DNA of 64,000 nt, taken from positions 15,430-79,429 of the forward strand of contig DATAAZ010000075.1 in assembly GCA_036259875.1 (NCBI GenBank), read 5' to 3'. The position numbers and the translations under genes were made by a program. Each line of letters begins with the position of its first letter. The stretch's first letter is position 1. Of the stretch, positions 48,965 to 57,933 are shown one piece after another. Under the pieces are notes generated by a model that had not been told where the DNA came from, did no database searches, and saw only the letters and a list, made by a program, of their open reading frames with translations. This stretch comes from DATAAZ01 sp036259875. GTDB lineage: Bacteria; Actinomycetota; Thermoleophilia; Gaiellales; Gaiellaceae.

Positions 48965-50473
48965 ATGACCCGCTTCTCGGATCCGTTCAGGCACGGCGTC
49001 GCGAGCGGCGATCCTCGGCCGGACGCCGTCATCCTCTGGACGCGCGTGACGCCCGATGCGGATGGCCCGATCGAGGTCCCGTGGCGCGTCGCACGCGATC
49101 CCGACCTCGACGAGGTCGTCGTCGAGGGGACGAGCGTCACCGACGCGTCGACCGACTACACCGTCCACGTCGACGCGCGCGGGCTCGAGCCGGACGGCAC
49201 CTACTTCTACGCGTTCGGCGCGCCGGGGCGGCGTTCGCCCGTCGGGCGGACGAGGACGGCGCCGCGCCACCACCGGGACCGGCTTCGCCTCGCGCTCGTC
49301 TCGTGTGCCAAGTACACGGCGGGCTACTTCAACGTCTACGCCCGGGTCGCCGAGCGCGACGACCTCGACTTCGTCCTCCACGTCGGCGACTACATCTACG
49401 AGTACGGAAACGACGACCCGAAGTCGTCGCCGGGCGCGAGGATCGGCCGCGCCGTCGAGCCGCCCCACGAGGCGCGCACGCTCGCGGACTACCGGGCGCG
49501 CTACGCGCACTACCGCCTCGACCCGGACGTGCAGCTCCTGCACGAGGTGCATCCGGTCATCGCGACGCTCGACGACCACGAGCTCGCGAACGACGCGTGG
49601 CGCGGCGGCGCCGGCGGCCACGATCCGGCGAGCGAGGGAGACTGGGCCGTGCGGAAAGAGGCTGCGCTGCGCGCCTGGCGGGAGTGGATGCCTGTCCGCC
49701 TCCCGCCGCCGCCGGACGAAGACCGCGTCTATCGCACGCTTCCCTTCGGCGATCTCGCGGACGTGATCATCCTCGACGGGCGAACGAAGCGCGACGCGCC
49801 GACGAAGGGACCCGGGATGGATGCGGCCGGTCGCTCGGTGCTGGGGCAGGACGAGCACGACTGGCTCCTGGGCGAGCTCGCGCGGTCGGACGCGACGTGG
49901 CGGCTCGTCGGGAACGACGTCATGATCGGCCAGGTCTACACGGGCTTCATGCCTGAGGAGCTCGGAAACCCGCTTTCGGAGGTCGGGATCCTGACGAAGC
50001 GCGAGTACGGGCCGGACCCTGACCAGTGGGACGGCTACACGGCCGAGCGCGCGGAGCTCATCCGGTTCCTCGAGCGCGAGCGCATCGACAACGTCGTCTT
50101 CCTGAGCGGGGACGTCCACACGGCCTGGGCGGTCGAGCTGAAGCGGCGGCCGGAGGACGACCGCGAGGCTCCGGCCGCGGTCGAGTTCGTGACGGCGAGC
50201 GTTACGACCGAGAACCTCGACATCGAGGTCGGCGCCGAGAACGTCCGCTCGGGAGAGGTCGAGCGGAGGGTGATCGACGAGAACCCGCATGTCCACTGGG
50301 TCAATCTGGACGCCCACGGATACGTCCTTCTCGATGTGACGCACGAGCGCATCCGTGCCGGCTGGTGGTTCGTCCCCGAGACGAGCCGTCGCGTCCCGGG
50401 TGAACGCCGCGAGGCGGTGTTCGAGGTCGCCGCGGGCGAGGCTCGCCTCCGCGAGGTCGAGAGCGGCGGGTAG
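48965..50473 (+). CDS. phoD: PhoD-family alkaline phosphatase/phosphodiesterase
   Basis: A 502-aa PhoD-type enzyme. The N-terminal Ig-like domain (HGVASGDPRPDAVILWTRVT) is followed by the metallophosphatase core: SCAKYTAGYFNVYARVAE, FVLHVGDYIYEYGND, ATLDDHELANDAWRGG, LVGNDVMIGQVYTG and FLSGDVHTAWAVELKR, with Asp/His metal ligands. Classic PhoD has a Tat leader; the ATG chosen gives no signal peptide, so it may be cytoplasmic or the leader has been lost. Confidence 0.92.
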   Translation: MTRFSDPFRHGVASGDPRPDAVILWTRVTPDADGPIEVPWRVARDPDLDEVVVEGTSVTDASTDYTVHVDARGLEPDGTYFYAFGAPGRRSPVGRTRTAPRHHRDRLRLALVSCAKYTAGYFNVYARVAERDDLDFVLHVGDYIYEYGNDDPKSSPGARIGRAVEPPHEARTLADYRARYAHYRLDPDVQLLHEVHPVIATLDDHELANDAWRGGAGGHDPASEGDWAVRKEAALRAWREWMPVRLPPPPDEDRVYRTLPFGDLADVIILDGRTKRDAPTKGPGMDAAGRSVLGQDEHDWLLGELARSDATWRLVGNDVMIGQVYTGFMPEELGNPLSEVGILTKREYGPDPDQWDGYTAERAELIRFLERERIDNVVFLSGDVHTAWAVELKRRPEDDREAPAAVEFVTASVTTENLDIEVGAENVRSGEVERRVIDENPHVHWVNLDAHGYVLLDVTHERIRAGWWFVPETSRRVPGERREAVFEVAAGEARLREVESGG

Positions 50474-50489
50474 TCGCCCCTGCTTTTCC

Positions 50490-50690
50490 GTCGACGCCCG
50501 CTCGGTGGTGCGCCGATATCCGCGCCGGCGAGAACAGGCGGGCGGAGACGGCGACCGTGACGGCGGATCCGCTGAAACTCAGGTACCCGGGGCTCTTCCC
50601 GACGATCAGGCTGCCGGGGTTGGAGACATCGGCCGCGACCGGGCCGGGATTCGACGTCCACGTTCGTCCCGTCGACGTAGACCTAGGTGC
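50490..50690 (-). pseudogene. Remnant of a LamG/concanavalin-like domain gene
   Basis: The minus strand reads VYVDGTNVDVESRPG and, after one frameshift, PVAADVSNPGSLIVGKSPGY, LSFSGSAVTVAVSARLFSPA and RISAHHRAG, which is the usual C-terminal half of a LamG_3 domain. A stop codon precedes the first piece and no start is found. It occupies most of the 357-bp gap between phoD and hemA; no other gene is evident there. Confidence 0.5.
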
Positions 50691-50830
50691 CCGGGTCGCG
50701 GGGCGAAGTTCGACCCGGGCGTCGCCTTCGAAGGGCGAGGTTCTCCGCGTGACCCGTAGGTCGAATCAGCCGGTCGAACGGCGCGTTCGACGCTCGTCGC
50801 CGGGGGTCTTCTGGTGGTAGCTTCACTCTC

Positions 50831-52108
50831 GTGGGCGCCAACGGGCATCCCGATTCCGCTCTCGTCATGCTTGGCACGTCGCACCGCCGGGCCGGCCTCG
50901 ACGTCCGCGAGCGTTTCCACCTCGTGCCCGCCGCCGCCGCCGCGCTCGCCGCGCGGCTCGCCGGAGCGGGCGCGGAGGCGGTCGTCCTCTCGACCTGTAA
51001 CCGGACGGAGATCTACCTTGCCGGGAACCCGGCCGGGCTCGAGGCCGCTCGCGCCGCACTCGTCGAGCGATCGGGACTCTCGCGCGCCGAACTCGACGCC
51101 GTCCTCGACGAGCGGCGCGACGCCGAGGCGGCCCTTCATCTCTTCCGCGTCGCCGCGGGGCTCGACTCGCTCCTTCCCGGCGAGGCGCAGATCCTGGGCC
51201 AGGTGCGAGAGGCCTACGAGCTCGCGCATCGCTCCGGCGCGACCGGCCGAGTCCTGAACCGGGTCTGCGAGCATGCGCTCCACGCCGGGAAGCGTGTCCG
51301 CGCCGAGACGGGCATCGGCACGACATCCGCCGCCGTCCCCGCCGCCGCCGCCCGGCTCGCCCGCGAGGTCGTCGGCGATCTCGAGGGAACGCGAGTCCTT
51401 GTTATCGGCGCGGGCAAGATGGGGAGCCTCGCAGCCGGGAGCTTCCTCGCGCTCGGCGCCGACCGCGTCTTCGTCGCGAACCACCGGATCCAGCGGGCCG
51501 AGGAGCTCGCAAGGCGCTTCGGCGGCGAGGCGGTCGCCTTCGAGCAGATCCAAGACGAGCTCGCCCGCGCAGACGTCGTCCTGAGCTCGACGCGCTGCCC
51601 GCAGGTCATCCTGCACGCCGCCGATGTCGAGCGCGCGCTCGCGCGGCGCGACGGCCGGCCGCTCCTCCTCGTCGACATCGCGGTTCCGCGCGACCTCGAC
51701 CCGGCGATCGCCGACCTCGACGGCTGCCTGCTCTTCGACCTCGATGCGCTCGGGACGGTCGCCCTCGACGCGGCCGCGCGCCGGGACGAGGACATGCGCG
51801 CCGCCGAGTCGATCGTCGTCGACGAGTCGGCCGCGTTCGCCGAGTGGCTCCGCGCGCTCGACGTCGTGCCGATCGTCGCGGCGCTTCGGCGCCGCGGCGA
51901 GGAGATCCGCGCGCGGGAGCTGGAGCGGCTGGAGCCGCGCCTGCGCGAGCTCTCGCCGCGCGAGCGCGCGAGCGTCGAGATGCTGACGGCCCAGATCGTG
52001 AACAAGCTGCTCCACGAGCCGACCGTGCGGGTGAAGGAGGGGACGGCGCCGGTGTATGCCGAGGCGCTCGAGCACCTCTTTGCGCTCGACCCGGACGAGC
52101 GGCCGTGA
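50831..52108 (+). CDS. hemA: Glutamyl-tRNA reductase
   Basis: A 425-aa enzyme that reduces glutamyl-tRNA to glutamate 1-semialdehyde with NADPH, the first committed step of C5-pathway tetrapyrrole synthesis. The nucleophilic Cys is in LSTCNRTEIY near residue 57; LLPGEAQILGQVREAYELA and the NADPH motif VLVIGAGKMGSLAA near residue 196 follow, and the C-terminal dimerisation helix has LTAQIVNKLLHEPTVRVKE. It starts at GTG. hemL follows after one base; hemC, hemD and hemB are not between them. Confidence 0.96.
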   Translation: MGANGHPDSALVMLGTSHRRAGLDVRERFHLVPAAAAALAARLAGAGAEAVVLSTCNRTEIYLAGNPAGLEAARAALVERSGLSRAELDAVLDERRDAEAALHLFRVAAGLDSLLPGEAQILGQVREAYELAHRSGATGRVLNRVCEHALHAGKRVRAETGIGTTSAAVPAAAARLAREVVGDLEGTRVLVIGAGKMGSLAAGSFLALGADRVFVANHRIQRAEELARRFGGEAVAFEQIQDELARADVVLSSTRCPQVILHAADVERALARRDGRPLLLVDIAVPRDLDPAIADLDGCLLFDLDALGTVALDAAARRDEDMRAAESIVVDESAAFAEWLRALDVVPIVAALRRRGEEIRARELERLEPRLRELSPRERASVEMLTAQIVNKLLHEPTVRVKEGTAPVYAEALEHLFALDPDERP

Positions 52109-52109
52109 C

Positions 52110-53378
52110 GTGGCGCCGCTAGCGACCGGCCTCTACGAGCGCGCGCTCGAGCTCATTCCGGGAGGCGTGAACTCCCCCGTCCGCGCTATGAAGGCGGTGG
52201 GTCTCGACGCGCCGATCTTCGTTCGCGGCGGCGAGGGCGCGTACCTCGAAGACGTGGAGGGCAACCGCTACGTCGACTGGGTTCTCTCGTGGGGGCCGCT
52301 CCTCTTCGGCCACGCGGATCCGGAGACCGTCGATGCGGTCGTGACGGCGGCGCGCGCGGGGACGAGCTTCGGCGCGCCGACGGAGGCCGAGGTCGCGCTC
52401 GCCGACGAGATCGTCGACGCGGTGCCGTCGATCGAGCAGGTGCGGCTGGTCTCCTCGGGAACCGAGGCCGCGATGAGCACCGCCCGGCTCGCGCGCGCCG
52501 CGACCGGCCGCGACCGCCTCGTCAAGTTCGCCGGGTGCTACCACGGGCACGTCGACGCGCTGCTCACAAAGGCGGGGTCGGGCGTGGCGACGCTCGGGAT
52601 CCCGTCGACGCCCGGCGTCCCGGCGGCCGTGACCGCCGACACGGTCGTCTGCGCCTACAACGACCTGGAGGCGGTCGCGGCGATCGCGGACGAGCAGCTG
52701 GCCGCGATCTTCGTCGAGCCGGTTGCCGGGAACATGGGCGTCGTCCCGCCCGAGCCGGGGTTTCTCGACGGCCTCCGCCGCATCTGCGACGAGGCGGGTG
52801 CGCTGCTCGTCTTCGACGAGGTCATCACGGGCTTTCGGGTCGGGCGCGGCGGCGCGCAGGAGCGCTACGGCATCCGTCCCGATCTCACGATCCTCGGCAA
52901 GGTCGTCGGCGGCGGGCTGCCGGTCGGCGCCTTCGGCGGGCGGCGAGACGTGATGGAGCGCCTCGCGCCGGCCGGCGACGTCTACCAGGCAGGGACGCTT
53001 TCCGGCAATCCGCTCGCCACCGCGGCCGGGATCTCGGTCCTGCGGCGCCTCCGCGAGCCGGACGTCTACGCCGACCTCGAGCGCCGCGGGTCGCGCCTCG
53101 AGGAGGGCCTCCGGGCAGCGACCGGGGGAGAGGCGGCGGTGCAGCGCGTCGGCGCGATGGCGACGCTCTTCTGCGGGCCCGGGCCCGTTCGCGACCTCGC
53201 CGGCGCGCAGGCGAGCGACGCCGAGCGCTACGGCGCGCTCTTCCGCCATCTCCTCGAGCGCGGCGTCTACCTCGCGCCGTCGCAGTTCGAGGCGATGTTC
53301 GTCTCGCTCGCGCACGGCGACGAGGAGATCGACCGCACGGTCGAGGCCGTCGCCGAGTTCTTCAGCGGACGCGCCTAG
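52110..53378 (+). CDS. hemL: Glutamate-1-semialdehyde 2,1-aminomutase
   Basis: A 422-aa PLP enzyme making 5-aminolevulinate. Landmarks are IPGGVNSPVRAMKAVGLDAP, FVRGGEGAYLEDVEGNRYVD, SSGTEAAMSTARLARAATGR, CYHGHVDALLTKAGSGVATL, FDEVITGFRVG and the Schiff-base Lys in LTILGKVVGGGLP near residue 265, then GTLSGNPLATAAG. GTG at 52110 gives the expected start. Together with hemA it converts glutamyl-tRNA to 5-aminolevulinate. Confidence 0.96.
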   Translation: MAPLATGLYERALELIPGGVNSPVRAMKAVGLDAPIFVRGGEGAYLEDVEGNRYVDWVLSWGPLLFGHADPETVDAVVTAARAGTSFGAPTEAEVALADEIVDAVPSIEQVRLVSSGTEAAMSTARLARAATGRDRLVKFAGCYHGHVDALLTKAGSGVATLGIPSTPGVPAAVTADTVVCAYNDLEAVAAIADEQLAAIFVEPVAGNMGVVPPEPGFLDGLRRICDEAGALLVFDEVITGFRVGRGGAQERYGIRPDLTILGKVVGGGLPVGAFGGRRDVMERLAPAGDVYQAGTLSGNPLATAAGISVLRRLREPDVYADLERRGSRLEEGLRAATGGEAAVQRVGAMATLFCGPGPVRDLAGAQASDAERYGALFRHLLERGVYLAPSQFEAMFVSLAHGDEEIDRTVEAVAEFFSGRA

Positions 53379-53389
53379 AAGTCAGTGCA

Positions 53390-56350
53390 TCACCGCGGGC
53401 GGCGGACGACGCGCACGCGGAGCGACACAGGACCCGGGGAGGCGAAGCCCGCCTTCGCGGCCGTTACGACGACGCGTCCGCGGCGGGTCGGGCGGATCGT
53501 GAAGCGGGCGCGCCCCGAGGCGTCCGTCGCGCGCGCGCGCAAGCGCATCCCGGGGACGCGCACGCGAACGGTGGCGCCCGCGACGGGGCCGCGGCCCGAC
53601 GCGACGGTGACGGTGAGCGTCGTCCGGCGGCCCCGGACCGGCGAGCCGATCGCGCGGAGGCGCAACCCCTGCGAGATCCCGAACGCCTGGACCGGGCTCC
53701 AATCGCCCTGGTTTCCGTCTGCGTCCATCGCGGCGACCCGCCAGTAGAGCTGGCCGCCGTTCACGTAGTCGCGCTGCGTGAGGAGCGGCGCATGGTTCGT
53801 CGCCTGCGTGGTCGCGTTCTCGGCGAGCGTCGAGAAGTCGGGCCGCGTCGCGACCTGAACGCGGTATTGCTTCGCGCCGAGGCGAGAATTCCACGAGAAG
53901 AGGAGGTGCTTCGGTCCTCTCTCCGTCGCCGCGCCGCCCGGCTCGGGGATCGTGCGGGTGAAGGACATGAGCGGCGAGTACGGCCCGTGGACGAGCGTCC
54001 CGCCCGCCGTGGGGAAGTTCGCGCGCGCCTGGAGCTTGAAGATCCCGATCCCCGTCATCTTGGTCGGAGTGAACGCGTGGGACGGGAGGTCCTCGAAGTC
54101 GCGCTGGTCGCCGTCCGCCTCCTCGGCGTGGACGTCGTACGAGACGGCGCCGGGGACGGGCGACCACGCGAGCGTGGGCAGGAAGTTGCCGCGGGTCGGG
54201 TTCGACGCGTCGGGCGTCGGTGCCGAAAGCGTCTTCTGGAACGTACCCGTCGCCGACCAGGTGAGGCCGACCGTGTCGGAGTTCCCGTCCTCGGCGTCGG
54301 CCCGGACGCGCCAGTAGAGGATCGTGTCGGCCGGGTAGGTCGTGTTGCTCGTGTACGCCGTCGAGTCGGTCAAGACGGCGCGGTTGTCGATCAGGTTCGC
54401 GAAGCTGGGGTCCTGCGCAACCTCGACCCGGTACCGCCGTGCGCCCTCAACCGAGGTCCACCGGAAGGTGACTGGGCCGCTCAGGACGCTCCCCCCGGGC
54501 GGCTCGAGGAGCGACGGCGGGGCCGACTGCTTGTGGAAGTTGCGCGGGAAGCTCGCGAGCGGGTTCGCCGAGACGGCGCCGCCGTTCGCCTGCGCGGCGG
54601 GGAGGACGGCCCAGTAGTAGAGCGTCAGCTCGTCGGGGTAGCCGCGCGACATCGAGCCCGTGCGCGGCGCGTACGCGGCGACCCGCGTGTAGGCGTAATC
54701 GACGAGGTTCGTGAACGACGGGTCCTTCGCGACGAGCACGTAGTAGCTCTGCGCGCCGGGAACGGCCTGCCAGGTGAAGAGCGGCATCCGCGCGAGCGTC
54801 GTCCCGGTGATGGGCTCGCGGTAGTCGGATGCGGCGAGCGAGCAGGGGGCGCACGCGCCCGCGGCGGGCGGCCCCGTCCACGTGAATGCGGCCGTGTTGT
54901 TCGCCGGGAGGTACGTCCAGTCGCCGAACACGAGCGGGCCGTTCAGCGTCGACGCGCGGTCGACCGGGCGAACGCGGACGCAGTACGACCAGCCGGCGTC
55001 GAGCTGCGTCAGAAGGTCGTTCGAGACCGAGAGCGGGTGCGGGAACGGCTTCACGTTCACCCAGCTCCAGCCCAGCGGCGTCCAGGACGTGCTCGCCGTG
55101 TACTTCACCCAGTGTCGGACGCTCGGGTGTGACCAGTCGCACGCTCCCGAGAGGTGCGGTGTAACGTCGACCTGGTAGCCGGACGCCCCCGGGACGGGGT
55201 TCCACGAGACGACCGGGGTGGCCGTCGAGACGGGGTAGGGGACGCTTGCCGGATCCACGCCGCTGTACGGGTCGCCAAGGTTGTCGCGCATCCGGAGGTT
55301 CTTGACGCTCGGCGCGACGGTCGGCGGGACATTCGCGAACGTCTTCGGGAACGAGGGGCCGACGTTCCAGACGCCGGCGTTCCCGGCCGGATCGATCGCC
55401 CGGACGCGCCAGTAGAACGTGTTGTTGTCGAGCTGCTCGGGCGGCGCGAGCGAGAGCCCGAACGTCGTGATGTCGGTGCCGATCCGGAGCGGGTCGCAGC
55501 AGACCTTCGAGCCGGGCGCCCAGTCGGACGAGGAGTTCACCTCGACCTCGTAGCCGGCGGCGCCGGCGATGCGCGCCCAGGAGAAGTACGGGTCGACGAT
55601 CTCCGGTTCGGGTGCGAGGTCGGCGTACGACGTCGTCGTCGTCGAGGGCCAGCGCCACTGGAAGGACGCGACGGCGGACGCCGTCCCCGCGTGACCCTCC
55701 GCGTTCAGCGGCGTGATTCCCCAGTAGTACGTCCCGGGCGCAAGCGGATGGGCGAGCGTGAAGCTCGTCGCGCCCGTCTTCACGGGGCCGGTCGACCAGA
55801 CGAGCGACCCGAGCGCCGGATCGGTCGCGAGCCGAACCAGGTACTCGCTGGCGCCGGGGACCGGCGTCCACGAGAGCTTGAAGGCATCCAGCGGATACGT
55901 GAGCGTCGCCCCGCTCGTCGGCGAGAGGAGCGACGGGCGTGCCGTCCACGCCATCTGGAGCGTCCGCGTCTCCGACCAGGCTCCCAGGGTCCCGCCCGGC
56001 CCGATCGCGCGGACATGCCAGTAGTAGCGCCCGTTCGGGATCGCCGTCCTGAGCGTGGCGCGGGTGTTCTTCGTCGAGGCGGCCCCGAGTTCGGAGTTGA
56101 ACCCGGGATCCGCCGAGAACTCGAACTCGTAATGTTCGCCTCCGGCGACGGGCTCCCAGGCGAACGCGGGGAGGGCGTCGACGGCCGCGGCTTCGGAGGG
56201 ACCGATGAGCGCCGGGGCGGCGGGCGCCGTGCTCGTCCGCTCGGAACCGGCCGGCCCGGCCGATGCGAGGACGAGCGCTAGGGAGGCTGCGAGGAGGAAG
56301 GGGAGGAAGCGAAGTCCTCGTGTCCTGAAGCGCGGCTTGGCGGGTTCCAT
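53390..56350 (-). CDS. Large secreted fibronectin-III-like repeat protein
   Basis: About 986 aa. The signal peptide is LRFLPFLLAASLALVLASAG near residues 15-35, with a basic start. The rest holds about nine or ten repeats of 90-100 residues with the pattern FxWxPVPGAxxYxVxVAxDPxF ... YYWRVRAxDxxG, an FN3-like beta-sandwich. The last 85 residues (RRTTLTVTVASGRGPVAGAT ... GRARFTIRPTRRGRVVVTA) form a bacterial Ig-like domain. No membrane anchor or sortase signal was seen. ATG at 56350 is preferred because it directly precedes the signal peptide. It is divergent from the sigma gene, 148 bp away. Confidence 0.85.
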   Translation of the reverse strand: MEPAKPRFRTRGLRFLPFLLAASLALVLASAGPAGSERTSTAPAAPALIGPSEAAAVDALPAFAWEPVAGGEHYEFEFSADPGFNSELGAASTKNTRATLRTAIPNGRYYWHVRAIGPGGTLGAWSETRTLQMAWTARPSLLSPTSGATLTYPLDAFKLSWTPVPGASEYLVRLATDPALGSLVWSTGPVKTGATSFTLAHPLAPGTYYWGITPLNAEGHAGTASAVASFQWRWPSTTTTSYADLAPEPEIVDPYFSWARIAGAAGYEVEVNSSSDWAPGSKVCCDPLRIGTDITTFGLSLAPPEQLDNNTFYWRVRAIDPAGNAGVWNVGPSFPKTFANVPPTVAPSVKNLRMRDNLGDPYSGVDPASVPYPVSTATPVVSWNPVPGASGYQVDVTPHLSGACDWSHPSVRHWVKYTASTSWTPLGWSWVNVKPFPHPLSVSNDLLTQLDAGWSYCVRVRPVDRASTLNGPLVFGDWTYLPANNTAAFTWTGPPAAGACAPCSLAASDYREPITGTTLARMPLFTWQAVPGAQSYYVLVAKDPSFTNLVDYAYTRVAAYAPRTGSMSRGYPDELTLYYWAVLPAAQANGGAVSANPLASFPRNFHKQSAPPSLLEPPGGSVLSGPVTFRWTSVEGARRYRVEVAQDPSFANLIDNRAVLTDSTAYTSNTTYPADTILYWRVRADAEDGNSDTVGLTWSATGTFQKTLSAPTPDASNPTRGNFLPTLAWSPVPGAVSYDVHAEEADGDQRDFEDLPSHAFTPTKMTGIGIFKLQARANFPTAGGTLVHGPYSPLMSFTRTIPEPGGAATERGPKHLLFSWNSRLGAKQYRVQVATRPDFSTLAENATTQATNHAPLLTQRDYVNGGQLYWRVAAMDADGNQGDWSPVQAFGISQGLRLRAIGSPVRGRRTTLTVTVASGRGPVAGATVRVRVPGMRLRARATDASGRARFTIRPTRRGRVVVTAAKAGFASPGPVSLRVRVVRRPR

Positions 56351-56498
56351 GAAGCGGTCGTGAGGAGCCCTGGCCGCAGGAGAGCTGTCTCGCTGTCTCC
56401 TTTCGGGTGCCCTCTCAGGCTCGGCGCTCGCTCGCCCCCGCGCCATCCCTCGGGCGAGGGGATGGACTAATCCGCCCGCGACGGGGAATAGGACACCC

Positions 56499-57566
56499 AT
56501 GGCGGCCGAGCACACGACAGAATCCACGCTGCATCCGCAACTCGAAGCGCTCCTCGACCAGGGCGAGGAGCGAGGCTGCGTCAACCTGAGCGAGTTCACG
56601 CAGCTCGTCCACGCGCTCGACCTGGACGAGGACGAGGTGGAAGGCCTCTACGCGCGATTCGACGAGCGCGGCATCGACCTAACCGACGACTGCGGCCGCG
56701 AGGCGGTCGACGCGACGTACCTGAACGGCGACCTCGCCAGCTCGACCACGGACACCCTCCAGCTCTTCCTGAACGAGGTCGGCCGCTACCCGCTGCTGAC
56801 GGCCGAGGAGGAGGTCGAGCTGGCGAAGCGGATCGAGCGAGGCGACAAGGAGGCGAAGGACCGCATGGTCAACTCGAACCTCCGCCTCGTCGTCTCGATC
56901 GCGAAGCGCTATCAGGGCCACGGCCTCTCGCTTCTCGACCTGATTCAGGAAGGGATCATCGGCCTGATCCGAGCGGTCGAGAAGTTCGACTGGCGCCGTG
57001 GCTTCAAGTTCTCGACCTACGCGACGTGGTGGATTCGCCAGGCGGTCCAGCGCGGCGTCGCGAACAAGGCGCGGACGATTCGGATCCCCGTGCACATCGT
57101 CGAGCGGGAGCAGCGGCTTGCTCGGGCGGCGCGCGAGTTCGTGACGAAGCACGAACGCGACCCGACCGACCAGGAGCTCGCGAAGGCGACGAAGCTCTCG
57201 CTGAAGCAGGTGCGCGAGGTTCGCGAGGCGGCCCGTGCGGTGGCGAGCCTCGACAAGCCCGTCGGCGAGGACGAGGGGACGGCGTTCGGCGAGCTCTTCG
57301 CCGGGCGGGAAGCGGAGCCCGAGGAGGAGGTCACCGTGAGCCTCGCCGAGCGGGCACTCCGCACGGCGGTCGCCGAGCTTCCCGAACGGGAGCGCGAGGT
57401 CATCAGGCTCCGGTACGGGGTCGGCGACGGGGACGAGCCGCAGTCGCTCGAGGAGATCGGGCGCCGCCTCGGCTTGACCCGTGAGCGCGTGCGACAGATC
57501 GAGTCGAACGCCCTCGAGCGGCTCGCCGTCAACCGCGAGATCGAAGCGCTCCGCGAGGCCGCCTAG
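56499..57566 (+). CDS. Principal-type RNA polymerase sigma factor (RpoD/HrdB-like)
   Basis: A 355-aa sigma-70 factor. An abbreviated region 1.1 is present; region 1.2 is TDTLQLFLNEVGRYPLLTAE, region 2 has MVNSNLRLVVSIAKRYQGHG, LDLIQEGIIGLIRAVEKFDW and KFSTYATWWIRQAVQRGVAN, region 3 has IRIPVHIVEREQRLARAARE and region 4 ends with REVIRLRYGVGDG and LTRERVRQIESNALERL. It could be the housekeeping sigma or a close SigB/HrdD-type paralogue; the short N-terminus leaves both open. Upstream, a CCCTCGGGCGAGGG palindrome (56449-56462) may be regulatory. Confidence 0.93.
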   Translation: MAAEHTTESTLHPQLEALLDQGEERGCVNLSEFTQLVHALDLDEDEVEGLYARFDERGIDLTDDCGREAVDATYLNGDLASSTTDTLQLFLNEVGRYPLLTAEEEVELAKRIERGDKEAKDRMVNSNLRLVVSIAKRYQGHGLSLLDLIQEGIIGLIRAVEKFDWRRGFKFSTYATWWIRQAVQRGVANKARTIRIPVHIVEREQRLARAAREFVTKHERDPTDQELAKATKLSLKQVREVREAARAVASLDKPVGEDEGTAFGELFAGREAEPEEEVTVSLAERALRTAVAELPEREREVIRLRYGVGDGDEPQSLEEIGRRLGLTRERVRQIESNALERLAVNREIEALREAA

Positions 57567-57659
57567 CGGCTCACGGTTGTCGGCTCGCGCCGATGGCGCT
57601 GGCGCTCCGTTGCAGATCGTCCGGGCGCGCCTGGGGGCGGCACTTCCCCGCCGGGAGTC

Positions 57660-57896
57660 TCAGACTCGGTCGGTGATCCCGCCTACGCCGGATTGCGCGG
57701 CGCAGTGGGCGCAGCAGAACATGCGGCCGTCGGCCTCGACGCCGTGCCCGATGATTCGGCAGCCGCAGTGCTCGCATGTCGGCGCGAGCGCGTGGATCGC
57801 GCACTCGAAACTGTCGAACGTCCGCGTCTCGCCGCCGGCCGTCGTCACCTGGAACGTCTTGTCGTACTCGTTTCCGCAGACGTCGCAGCGCGCCAC
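57660..57896 (-). CDS. Small Cys-rich zinc-binding (TRASH-like) protein
   Basis: A 78-aa protein (MARCDVCGNEYDKTFQVTTA...). Cysteine pairs CDVC, ECAIHALAPTCEHCGC and MFCCAHC suggest two or three zinc knuckles. To my recollection this family is widespread in actinobacteria, but its function is unknown. It is divergent from the radical SAM gene; the 37-bp gap carries a LexA-like box. Confidence 0.8.
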   Translation of the reverse strand: MARCDVCGNEYDKTFQVTTAGGETRTFDSFECAIHALAPTCEHCGCRIIGHGVEADGRMFCCAHCAAQSGVGGITDRV

Positions 57897-57916
57897 GCCG
57901 GGATCCTAGCGCAACA

Positions 57917-57930
57917 CGAACGTATGTTCT
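57917..57930. promoter_or_regulatory. Probable LexA (SOS) box
   Basis: CGAACGTATGTTCT fits the Gram-positive/actinobacterial LexA consensus CGAACN4GTTCG with one mismatch in the last base. It lies 3-16 bp upstream of the radical SAM start codon and 20 bp from the divergent Cys-rich gene, so either or both may be damage-induced. Confidence 0.55.
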
Positions 57931-57933
57931 AGA

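Noticed and set aside
50557..50820. 87-codon plus-strand open frame between phoD and hemA
   Set aside because: The minus strand of the same DNA shows a LamG relic; the plus frame has no recognisable pattern and ends in basic low-complexity sequence.
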